From contig CALGHC010000069.1 in assembly GCA_937915965.1 (NCBI GenBank), forward strand, positions 1-11,894: DNA of 11,894 nucleotides, given 5' to 3'. The position numbers and the translations under genes are program-made. Each line of letters begins with the position of its first letter. The first letter of the stretch is position 1. Under the pieces are notes generated by a model. The model made no database searches. It was not told the DNA's origin and saw nothing but the letters and a program-made list of their open reading frames with translations. Below are positions 1-6,713 of the stretch, one piece after another. The DNA is from an uncultured Myxococcales bacterium. GTDB taxonomy: Bacteria; Myxococcota_A; UBA9042.

Positions 1-121
1 AGCCACGGCCTTCCGTCAAGGTCGCCGGGCGTTGCGGACCTTGCGATCGCCCTGCTTGACGGGGTCGATCCCACTGGCGAAGATGCGATGGACGTCCAAC
101 GCGGCGACTGGGAGGGAGCCG
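1..121. other. 5' edge of window, no confident gene
   Basis: This is the region upstream of the first confident start codon. The plus frame beginning at base 1 stays open to a TGA at about 237. It could be the 3' end of an upstream gene, but it would then overlap the next gene by about 115 bases and it shows no recognisable motif. CCGTCAAG (13-20) is the exact inverse of CTTGACGG (55-62), and GGGCG (27-31) can pair with CGCCC (48-52) inside it. A compound hairpin is therefore possible, perhaps left from an upstream terminator. No clear promoter was identified. Confidence 0.3.
111..118 (+). promoter_or_regulatory. Shine-Dalgarno for the TPR-like gene
   Basis: GGAGGGAG lies with its GGAGG core six bases before the ATG at 122. 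This decides for that ATG over the in-frame upstream TTG at 32, whose extra 30 residues look unlike a signal peptide. Confidence 0.7.
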
Positions 122-1129
122 ATGACGATGCGATCACGCGGTCGAGCGCGCACACGGGCGGTCCTGGCAGCGACGGCAGCGGCGCTGCTGGCTTGGCCAG
201 CCCTCGCCCAAGCGGCGCCGAGCCCCGAGGATCTTGAGCGGGCGGAGGCCAAGGCAACAGAAGCCAAGGTCTTCTTCCAGTCGGGCCTTCACGCGCAGGC
301 GGCGAGCCGTTTCATGGAGGCGTTCGCGATCTCGAAGCGACCAGCCTTGATGTACAACGCCGCCCGGGCCTACGAGGAGGGCAGGCTGCGCGCCGAAGCG
401 ATCGCGCTGTTCCAACAGTACATGGGTCTCCCCGACGCGACGGCGGAAGGGCGCAAGGAGGCGCTCGAGCGCATTGGCAAGCAGCGGGCCCTGATCAACG
501 CCGAAGCGGCGGGCGGCGACAAGGCAGCCGACGGCGCGGCAAATGCGCACAGTGACGCGGTCGCCGCCGAAGCATCGAAACCCGATTCTGCCACGCCGGA
601 CCCGGCCCAACCGGACTCCGCCACCGCGGAGCCTGTCGGATCCGACGCTGCGAAACCCGGCGACGGCGCAGCGACGGCCGCTGCGACCGGGCCAGACCCC
701 GAGGGTGCGCCCGAAGGCAGCCTCGCGGCGGGAACGCCGGCCCCCGCCGGCGAGCCCCGCCAGGCCTGGGTGACCTGGACCGCCCTGGCCGGTTCGGCCG
801 TGCTTGGGCTGACAGCGCTGGTCAGCTACGCCGACGGCGTCAAGCGCATGAACGACGCCAACGAGATGGACTTCGGCGGCATAGACGCGGCCAAGACCAA
901 GAGCGACTACAACGCCGCCGCCGACACAGCCGAACAGTCCCGCCGCACCGCCGTCTTCAGCGCGCTCGCCGCGGCGGGCCTGGGCGGATGGGTTGCGTGG
1001 CGGCTGCTCACCCCGGACCCAGCGGCCCGTGCTGCCGGAGCCGAACCGTCCCTATACGGTGCGCCGGCACTGCAAGCGGGCGGCGCCGGCACGATGATGC
1101 CGGGTTGGGTAGTTGGAGGGCGCTTCTAA
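122..1129 (+). CDS. exported TPR-like protein with C-terminal membrane hairpin
   Basis: This is a 335-residue protein of unknown specific function. Residues 1-32 form a good signal peptide: an arginine-rich start, a hydrophobic core around 13-25, and an A-x-A cleavage region near PALAQAA. Residues 35-125 are a helical region with TPR character (FFQSGLHAQAASRFMEAFAI, then YNAARAYEEGRLRAEAIALF). Residues 126-212 are a low-complexity Ala/Pro/Asp linker. Two hydrophobic segments follow at about 216-238 and 276-297, joined by a short charged loop, giving a membrane hairpin close to the C-terminus. Similar TPR plus linker plus two-helix proteins are common in Myxococcota and are usually annotated only as TPR proteins. 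The stop codon TAA shares its last base with the ATG of the downstream lipoprotein gene, so the two are probably co-translated. The domain call rests on motif reading and the cellular role is unknown. Confidence 0.8.
   Translation: MTMRSRGRARTRAVLAATAAALLAWPALAQAAPSPEDLERAEAKATEAKVFFQSGLHAQAASRFMEAFAISKRPALMYNAARAYEEGRLRAEAIALFQQYMGLPDATAEGRKEALERIGKQRALINAEAAGGDKAADGAANAHSDAVAAEASKPDSATPDPAQPDSATAEPVGSDAAKPGDGAATAAATGPDPEGAPEGSLAAGTPAPAGEPRQAWVTWTALAGSAVLGLTALVSYADGVKRMNDANEMDFGGIDAAKTKSDYNAAADTAEQSRRTAVFSALAAAGLGGWVAWRLLTPDPAARAAGAEPSLYGAPALQAGGAGTMMPGWVVGGRF
1115..1120 (+). promoter_or_regulatory. Shine-Dalgarno for the cysteine-rich lipoprotein gene
   Basis: GGAGGG lies eight bases before the ATG at 1129, inside the last codons of the preceding gene. 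With the lipobox just downstream it fixes the start at 1129 and excludes the open extension back to 988. Confidence 0.65.
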
Positions 1130-2166
1130 TGGTTGGATACGCAACAAGATTCTCCGTCGCCGCCACCGCGATCTGCCTCGTCGCAGGCTGCCTGCCAGAC
1201 CGGCTGGACGACGAAGATCTCACCGAGCAGATCAGCGCCGCCCAGGCCAGCGCGCCCGGCTGTGCCGACTACGCCGACTGCGTCCTCGGCTGCGGGGACG
1301 ACGAAGCCTGCAAAGAGACCTGTCACGGCAAGGCCAGCGAGGACGCGCAGTGGAAGGGCGACGAGGTCCTCAGTTGCTACACCAAGCGGTGCGCCGAAAA
1401 GACATGCGCGGGCAGCAATGACCCGCAGTGCCGCGCAAGATGCGTGATGTTGGAGTGCGCAGAGACGCTCTTGGTCTGCCTCGATACACCCCTGACCGGG
1501 CCGGACAACTGTGGCGGCGCGCTTGAGGAGATGTTCGCCTGTGACCTGGCCTCGGGCGAGGGCTGGAGGTGCCTGTCTGACCGGTACCGCGCGCTGACCA
1601 AGGAGAGCCAGGAGCTGATGCAGGATCTCGGCAGCTGCACGACGCTCGCGGTCAACAAGGGCGCCGACCCCATGCAGATCTGTATTGATCCCGAGCTCGG
1701 CCGATGCATGGGCGCCGGCGTCGCCGACCCAGGGGACTGCTATCCGGTCTTCGCCTGCTTCGACTCCTGCGGCGAGGCGAGCGAAGCTGGCCTGTGCACG
1801 GCCAAATGCCTTGGCACGATGAGCGAAGCCGGCTGGGAAGCCTACAATGGCCTCAAGGATTGCGGGGTATTCGGCGGCGACGCGGGCGAGCAGGCGTGCA
1901 AGGAGGCGATGGTCGCGTGCGCCGCGCCGGGCGGATCGGAGTCATGCATGAATACCGCCGTTTGCGGCCAAGGCTGCGACACCGGCGGCGGCAGCGACGG
2001 GGAGAGGTTGTCCTGTCTGCTCAACTGCGCCCACCAAAGCAGCGAAGAGAGCGCGGCCCTCTACATCGACGTAATCTACTGTACAGCCGCGTGCGAAGAG
2101 AGGCCGGCCTGCTTCCCCAAGACCAAGTGCGCGAAAGCCACCAACGCCTGCTTGGCCGACAAGTAG
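1129..2166 (+). CDS. cysteine-rich lipoprotein with three related modules
   Basis: The product is a 345-residue predicted lipoprotein. The signal peptide ends in the lipobox LVAGC with Cys21 as the lipidated residue. Position +2 is Leu rather than Asp, so outer-membrane sorting is expected. The mature part holds 36 further cysteines, an even number that fits 18 disulfides in the periplasm or on the surface. Three stretches share a pattern of C-x(n)-C-x3-C followed by C-x3-C, a 15-20 residue spacer rich in Ala/Glu/Ser and often Tyr or Trp, and another cysteine group: about residues 45-117, 204-268 and 273-341. A less regular cysteine spacer lies between the first two. I do not recognise a named family. 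Such proteins recur in Myxococcota genomes without known function. It starts inside the stop of the TPR-like gene (TAATG), suggesting translational coupling and a shared role in the envelope. Confidence 0.8.
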   Translation: MVGYATRFSVAATAICLVAGCLPDRLDDEDLTEQISAAQASAPGCADYADCVLGCGDDEACKETCHGKASEDAQWKGDEVLSCYTKRCAEKTCAGSNDPQCRARCVMLECAETLLVCLDTPLTGPDNCGGALEEMFACDLASGEGWRCLSDRYRALTKESQELMQDLGSCTTLAVNKGADPMQICIDPELGRCMGAGVADPGDCYPVFACFDSCGEASEAGLCTAKCLGTMSEAGWEAYNGLKDCGVFGGDAGEQACKEAMVACAAPGGSESCMNTAVCGQGCDTGGGSDGERLSCLLNCAHQSSEESAALYIDVIYCTAACEERPACFPKTKCAKATNACLADK

Positions 2167-2167
2167 C

Positions 2168-2195
2168 GCCCAGCCGCTCGGCCTTCAGGCTGGGC
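2168..2195. terminator. hairpin between convergent genes, possible bidirectional terminator
   Basis: GCCCAGCC (2168-2175) and GGCTGGGC (2188-2195) form a perfect 8-bp stem with a 12-base loop. It sits between the stop of the plus-strand lipoprotein gene and the end of ybeY. Its right half overlaps the last codons and the stop of ybeY. No T-run follows on either side, so this is a stem without the tract of a classical intrinsic terminator. Confidence 0.4.
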
Positions 2196-2691
2196 CTTGG
2201 CTGCCGTGGGCGGCACGGTCGAGGTCGTGTGGGTCCAGCGGCGTGACGGTCGCCATGAAGCGACGCTCAAGGGCTTCCATCGCTTCAGCCTCCGCCGGGT
2301 CATCGTGGCCGTGGCCGAGCAGATGCAGCAGCCCGTGACAGGCGAGAAAGCGGACCTCATCGGACAGAACGTAGCTCTCGCAGGGGTGGCTTGCAGCCAT
2401 CTGGGCCGCTTGGCGCGCGGCCGTGTCCAGCGAGATCACGAGGTCGCCGAGCAGCTCGCCGGGTAGCTGTGGCCCGGCGCCGTCCTCAAGCGGAAAGCTC
2501 AAGACGTCCGTGACCGCGTCGACGTGGCGCCACTGGGCGTTGAGGGCCCGAATCTCGTCGTCGTCCACCAGGCTGACGTCAACCGTCGCGCGCGGCCGGC
2601 CAAGTTCGCCGAGGACACCACGCAGCCAGCCAGCGAGGCGCCGCTTCTCGACACGCAGATGCGGATGACGATTGTCGATCTCGACAGGCAT
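2185..2691 (-). CDS. ybeY: YbeY, endoribonuclease / rRNA maturation factor
   Basis: This 168-residue protein is the usual length for YbeY, a zinc-dependent cytoplasmic metalloprotein needed for 16S rRNA 3' end maturation and ribosome quality control in well-studied bacteria. The zinc motif HxxxHxxxxxH is present as HGLLHLLGHGH (His119, His123, His129). The conserved block LNAQWRHVDAVTDVLSFPLE (residues 50-69) includes the family arginine (Arg55) and the TDVLSFP signature. One difference is visible: the Asp normally just before the third His (GYDH or GHDH) is Gly here. The ATG at 2691 is preceded by a perfect AGGAGG. The open frame continues upstream to 3087 but that part only shadows the HD-protein gene. 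It lies 28 bases after the HD-protein stop, in the conserved order phoH - pgpH - ybeY, so it is most likely the last gene of that operon. Confidence 0.95.
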   Translation of the reverse strand: MPVEIDNRHPHLRVEKRRLAGWLRGVLGELGRPRATVDVSLVDDDEIRALNAQWRHVDAVTDVLSFPLEDGAGPQLPGELLGDLVISLDTAARQAAQMAASHPCESYVLSDEVRFLACHGLLHLLGHGHDDPAEAEAMEALERRFMATVTPLDPHDLDRAAHGSQGPA

Positions 2692-2696
2692 CGCGG

Positions 2697-2702
2697 CCTC
2701 CT
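2697..2702 (-). promoter_or_regulatory. Shine-Dalgarno for ybeY
   Basis: On the minus strand a perfect AGGAGG lies five bases before the ATG at 2691, in the 28-base gap after the HD-protein stop. It fixes the ybeY start. Confidence 0.85.
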
Positions 2703-2719
2703 GATTCGGCTGACAGCCG

Positions 2720-5605
2720 CTAGTCGGCCTTCTTGGTGAGGGAGGTTGGCGGCCGTCTGGCGCTGACCACGGCCGTCGGCGACTCGGGTGGCCCGCGACC
2801 GTCGGCGGGCTCAAGCTCGGCCGCGGCCATCTTGAGCGTCTCGCCCCCAGCGACCTCATCGACGGTGTCGCGGCGACTTCGTGGTGCCGCCAATTCGCCG
2901 GTGGGCACACGCGGGTTCTCGACCGTGTCGCTGCCGAGGGGCGCGGAAGAAGCCGCCTCTCGCGACATGTCCGCGGCCGCGCTGGTCTCGCCGGTCTCGC
3001 CCATTTCGCCTGTTTCGCCATCAGGGCCACGGACCAAGCGTGTCGTTCGCTGCGAGTTGATCTGGGCGGTCGTCTGGTGGGGGGCACGTGGCGCCGGCAG
3101 ATAGACCGGGCGGCTGTGATGCATCCCCATGAGAATCTTCACGAATGCCTTTTCTGCCTGCCCCAACTCGCGCAGCGTCAGGTCGCATTCGTCAAACTGC
3201 CCGTCCTCCATCTTCTTGGCGATGATGCGCTGAACGAGCGAGCTGATACGCGATAGATTGGGCTCCGGCATCGCCCGCGCTGCGGCCTCGACGGAATCGG
3301 CGATCATCACCAGGGCCGTCTCACGACGCCGCGGCTTGGGGCCGGGGTAGCAGAAGTCGCTCGCCTGAACCTCTTCGCCGGTCTCCTCCGCGTCGCGAAG
3401 GGCACGGTGGTAGAAGTGAGCGATCAAGCCTGTACCGTGATGCTCGGGGACGAAGTCGATGATCTCGCCGGGGAGGCCAAACTCGCGCAACATCTTGATA
3501 CCATCCTTGACGTGGTTCTTGATGATCAGGGCCGACAGGTGCGGCTTGATTCGATCGTGCGGATTGTCCCCCGTCTGATTCTCAGCGAAATAGCGCGCTG
3601 CCTTCGACTTGCCGACGTCGTGGTAGTACGAACCGACGCGGGCGAGGAGACCGTTGGCGCCGATCGCTTCGCAGGCGGCCTCGGCCAGGTTGCCAACCAT
3701 GACGCTGTGGGTGAACGTGCCTGGCACCTCCTGGGCGAGCAGCCGCAGGGCCGGATGATTCATGCTGGTGAGTTCAAGCAGCTTGATGTCGGTGAGTCGA
3801 TTGAAGGTCGACTCGAAGATCGGTGTCAACGCGGCCGTCAAGAGGTAGGACAGCGCAGCAGACACGACCCCCATGACCAGCACAAACGCGTTGTTCCAAC
3901 TCCACAGGTTGCTTGCCATCGGCGCGGTGAAGAGCGCGACCGCCGCGGCGACGGTCACACCGAGTCCCGCGACCCACATCGCGCTGAGGACGAGGTCGGA
4001 GCGCTGCCGGAAGCGGCGGGTGGCATACACGCCAGCGATCCCCAGGATCACCGCCTCGATGGTGCCCAAGACGTCCAACGACGGGTGCCCCTGGTTGCGC
4101 AGCAAGCCGGCGTTTTGGGCCATGAGGCCGGACACGACGGCACAGACCAGAACGAACGGCGCCGCGGTGAACGGCCGCAAGAAGAGCGTCGCCATCGTCG
4201 GGCCCAGTGCGTAGGGCATCATCACGACCCACATCGTCGCCGTGAAGGTGCCTCCGGGCTCGACGACGAGGTACCCCAACTCGAAGAGCAAGCGATGCGT
4301 CACGGCGTGCACCAGCAAGATGCTGCCGAGGAGCGCCGCGTCGCGTGGCCTGTGGTGGAAGTGGTGCAGGTGGCGCCAGCCGAACGCCGCAAAGAGGGCA
4401 AGGATCGCCGCGAGAAGAAGGGCGGTGGCCAGGTAGGCCCGCACGGCGCTGCCGGTGTCGAGCCCCTCGAGCATATGACGCACGCGGCGCTGCACTGCCG
4501 GGGTGACCATGTCGCCCCGTTTGACCAGACTCTGGCCGCGTGAATAGCCGACGAGGCGAGTGGCCGCGACGCTGGCACGGGCCTCTTGCTCGGCGAGATG
4601 GGTGGCGTCGATGTCTCGGGTGAACGTCGGGCCGATCATGCTGCGCGCAACAGCGCGCACGGCGGCGGCGAGGACGGCATCGTCGAAGCGCGAAGGCTGC
4701 TTCTGCTTGACGAAGGCCTGGACGTACTGTTCGGCGAGTTTCAGCGCCCCCTCGACGTCGACGATGGGGTCTTTGGCGGTCGCCCGGTCATAGGTCTTGC
4801 CGCTGCTAACGTCGAGCACGCCCCGGGCCAGATCGTCCTCGAAACGGTCGCGGTCCCGCACGATGCGCTTCGCAAGGAGAACCTGCAGGACGTCGGACAA
4901 CAGCAGCTCGACCTCTTCCGAGAAGCCGTTCTTCTGCAGCATCTTGAAGGTCTCGGTCGACAGCTCGGTGCGACGCACGGCGACGAGCGTCTCGAATTCT
5001 GGCCGAAGCCGGTTCATCTCCTCAGCGAAAGCTGTGTCCAACTCTTCGACGGCGCCGACAGCGACGGCAGGATCGGCGGGTTTCTCGTCTTCGGCAGGCC
5101 GGTCGGGTTCGCCGCGGCGTGGCGGCTTCGGGAGTCGGCTGAGCTTCTCGCCAGGCTTCTCGGCGTCGGAGCGCTGCTGCTCGAGGTCCTTGAGCAGACG
5201 CTCTCGCTGGCTGATGTACATTCGGTAGCGCGGCCGTACAAGGCGAAATGCGGCCCGCAGCACGTCGATGCGGCGGGCAGGCGCGTCACCGTCAAAGATG
5301 TATTGGATTGGCACGGCCGCGGCCGCTACCTCTTGCTTGCGGGCGAGGTCGGGCACAGGTTCCGCATCGATGAAGTCGCGCAGCGCCACCATGTCACGGC
5401 TGGCTGGACCCAAGCCAGGCGCCTCAAGAGTCGAGGCCGTCGGCCCGACGATGGCGATAAGCAGCGCCCAGCCCAAGACCGCGAGCCCAGCGGTCGCGGC
5501 GATCCGCCAGCGACGGGCGCGGCGTTCTCGCGCTTCTTGTTGCTCGCCGGGGAGACTCGGCGTCGCCGGTCCTGCCTTGCCAGGGGCTGTGCGTGTCTTC
5601 GGCAT
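2720..5605 (-). CDS. pgpH: 7TM-HD family phosphohydrolase, PgpH-type c-di-AMP phosphodiesterase
   Basis: This 961-residue membrane protein matches the PgpH architecture. In order: a first membrane helix (about 36-54), a large extracytoplasmic 7TMR-HDED region (about 55-385), seven membrane helices (about 389-592), and a cytoplasmic HD domain (about 615-835). The HD metal ligands are all visible: His633 in FTHSVMVGN, His662-Asp663 in YYHDVGK, His698 in IIKNHVKDG, His722-His723 in PEHHGTG, and Asp770 in MIADSVEAA. Characterised members hydrolyse cyclic di-AMP to pApA. Firmicute PgpH proteins are near 710-720 residues; this one is longer because of a charged, proline-rich insertion in the HDED region (about 140-185) and a disordered C-terminal tail of about 125 residues with a short collagen-like G-x-x run (GPDGETGEMGETGETS). 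The ATG at 5605 overlaps the phoH stop by one base (TGATG). A GTG one codon upstream is the alternative start. The enzyme family is clear; the substrate is inferred from relatives. Confidence 0.93.
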   Translation of the reverse strand: MPKTRTAPGKAGPATPSLPGEQQEARERRARRWRIAATAGLAVLGWALLIAIVGPTASTLEAPGLGPASRDMVALRDFIDAEPVPDLARKQEVAAAAVPIQYIFDGDAPARRIDVLRAAFRLVRPRYRMYISQRERLLKDLEQQRSDAEKPGEKLSRLPKPPRRGEPDRPAEDEKPADPAVAVGAVEELDTAFAEEMNRLRPEFETLVAVRRTELSTETFKMLQKNGFSEEVELLLSDVLQVLLAKRIVRDRDRFEDDLARGVLDVSSGKTYDRATAKDPIVDVEGALKLAEQYVQAFVKQKQPSRFDDAVLAAAVRAVARSMIGPTFTRDIDATHLAEQEARASVAATRLVGYSRGQSLVKRGDMVTPAVQRRVRHMLEGLDTGSAVRAYLATALLLAAILALFAAFGWRHLHHFHHRPRDAALLGSILLVHAVTHRLLFELGYLVVEPGGTFTATMWVVMMPYALGPTMATLFLRPFTAAPFVLVCAVVSGLMAQNAGLLRNQGHPSLDVLGTIEAVILGIAGVYATRRFRQRSDLVLSAMWVAGLGVTVAAAVALFTAPMASNLWSWNNAFVLVMGVVSAALSYLLTAALTPIFESTFNRLTDIKLLELTSMNHPALRLLAQEVPGTFTHSVMVGNLAEAACEAIGANGLLARVGSYYHDVGKSKAARYFAENQTGDNPHDRIKPHLSALIIKNHVKDGIKMLREFGLPGEIIDFVPEHHGTGLIAHFYHRALRDAEETGEEVQASDFCYPGPKPRRRETALVMIADSVEAAARAMPEPNLSRISSLVQRIIAKKMEDGQFDECDLTLRELGQAEKAFVKILMGMHHSRPVYLPAPRAPHQTTAQINSQRTTRLVRGPDGETGEMGETGETSAAADMSREAASSAPLGSDTVENPRVPTGELAAPRSRRDTVDEVAGGETLKMAAAELEPADGRGPPESPTAVVSARRPPTSLTKKAD

Positions 5606-6699
5606 CACGCCCCCGCTCCGCCGTTGCCACGGGGTCCGGCGTGGGCGGCGTAAGCGTCTACTATCCTGGCCACCAGTGGGTGACGAACGACGTCATCGCT
5701 TGTCAGGCGCGCGACTCCGATCCCATCGATGTCTTCGAGAATACTGACCGCGTGATTGAGACCGCTGATCTGACCGCGTGGCAGATCGCTTTGGGTCATG
5801 TCGCCGGTAACAACCGCCTTGGCATCATGGCCCAGGCGAGTCAGCAGCATGGCCATCTGCTCCACACTGCAGTTCTGCGCCTCGTCGAGGATGACGAAGC
5901 TGGCGGAGAGGGTGCGGCCTCGCATGAAGGCGAGCGGCGCGATCTCGATCTGTCCGCGCTGCAGCATTCGCTCAAGGCGCTCCTCATCGACCAGCTCGGC
6001 GAGGGCATCGAAGAGGGGCCGCAGGTATGGGTTGACCTTGGCCGCGAGGTCACCTGGTAGAAAGCCCAGGCGCTCGCCCGCCTCGACGGCCGGTCGAGTC
6101 AGCACGATACGGCGCACTTCGCGCCGCTCCAAAGCGGTCACAGCGCTGGCCACGGCGAGCCAGGTCTTGCCGGATCCGGCAGGGCCAACCGCAAATACGA
6201 TGTCGTTCGCGTGGATGGTCTGCATGTAGGCCCGTTGGCCGGGCGTACGTGGCTCAATGCGGCGGCCGGCGGGTGCGTAACGGTCGACGGCCTGGCTGCG
6301 CGCGGGGCTACGTGACCGCGGCCTCACGCTGGCCCCGCCGCCAGCGCCGGCAGTCTCGCGCTCGAGCAGGCGCTCAAGGGTCTCAGTGTCGACCGGAGCG
6401 CCGCGGTTTGCGAGCTCTGACAGCGCGCCGAGTAGACGCCCAGCCAAGGTCGCCTCCTCGGCCGGCCCTTCGAGATGAACGTCGGTGCCGCGCGCAAGCA
6501 CGGTGACGCCGAAGCGCTCTTCAAGCCAGCGCAGGTGTGCGTCGCGTTCGCCGCAGACCTCGCGCAAGCCGTCCAGATCACGGAAGCCAACCGTGAGTCG
6601 TCGGGTCTCTCGGGCCAGGTCTGCTCCGCCAGTCGCGGCTCGTAGCGACCGACAGTCGATCGCACCACCCCGCCAACTGGCCGGCCGATGGTAGCCCAA
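5605..6699 (-). CDS. phoH: PhoH-family ATPase (YbeZ-like)
   Basis: The product is a PhoH-like P-loop ATPase, up to 364 residues from the TTG at 6699. Walker A is GPAGSGKT (172-179), Walker B is FVILDEAQN (268-276), and the conserved VTGDMTQSDLP follows at 297-307. PhoH/YbeZ is linked to YbeY in RNA processing, and the gene sits directly upstream of pgpH and ybeY. An N-terminal domain (about 33-115) precedes an Arg/Ser/Pro-rich linker (125-150). The start is uncertain. There is no ATG or GTG at the N-terminus and the TTG has no visible Shine-Dalgarno. A CTG at 6618 (codon 28) is preceded by GGCGGAG and would give an N-terminus reading MARETRRLTVGF, which fits the family much better. The 3' end overlaps pgpH by one base, so the two are very likely co-translated. 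Confidence 0.93.
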   Translation of the reverse strand: MGYHRPASWRGGAIDCRSLRAATGGADLARETRRLTVGFRDLDGLREVCGERDAHLRWLEERFGVTVLARGTDVHLEGPAEEATLAGRLLGALSELANRGAPVDTETLERLLERETAGAGGGASVRPRSRSPARSQAVDRYAPAGRRIEPRTPGQRAYMQTIHANDIVFAVGPAGSGKTWLAVASAVTALERREVRRIVLTRPAVEAGERLGFLPGDLAAKVNPYLRPLFDALAELVDEERLERMLQRGQIEIAPLAFMRGRTLSASFVILDEAQNCSVEQMAMLLTRLGHDAKAVVTGDMTQSDLPRGQISGLNHAVSILEDIDGIGVARLTSDDVVRHPLVARIVDAYAAHAGPRGNGGAGA

Positions 6700-6713
6700 G
6701 CCGATCGGGCGTG

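Noticed and set aside
1704..2246. 180-codon plus frame overlapping the cysteine-rich lipoprotein
   Set aside because: Arg-rich frame-shifted shadow of the lipoprotein without start signal or domain.
3407..5653. Two long plus-strand open frames (378 and 355 codons) opposite the HD-protein gene
   Set aside because: They mirror the codon phase of the clearly conserved HD protein and show no domain, signal peptide or ribosome site; long antisense frames are expected at this GC content.
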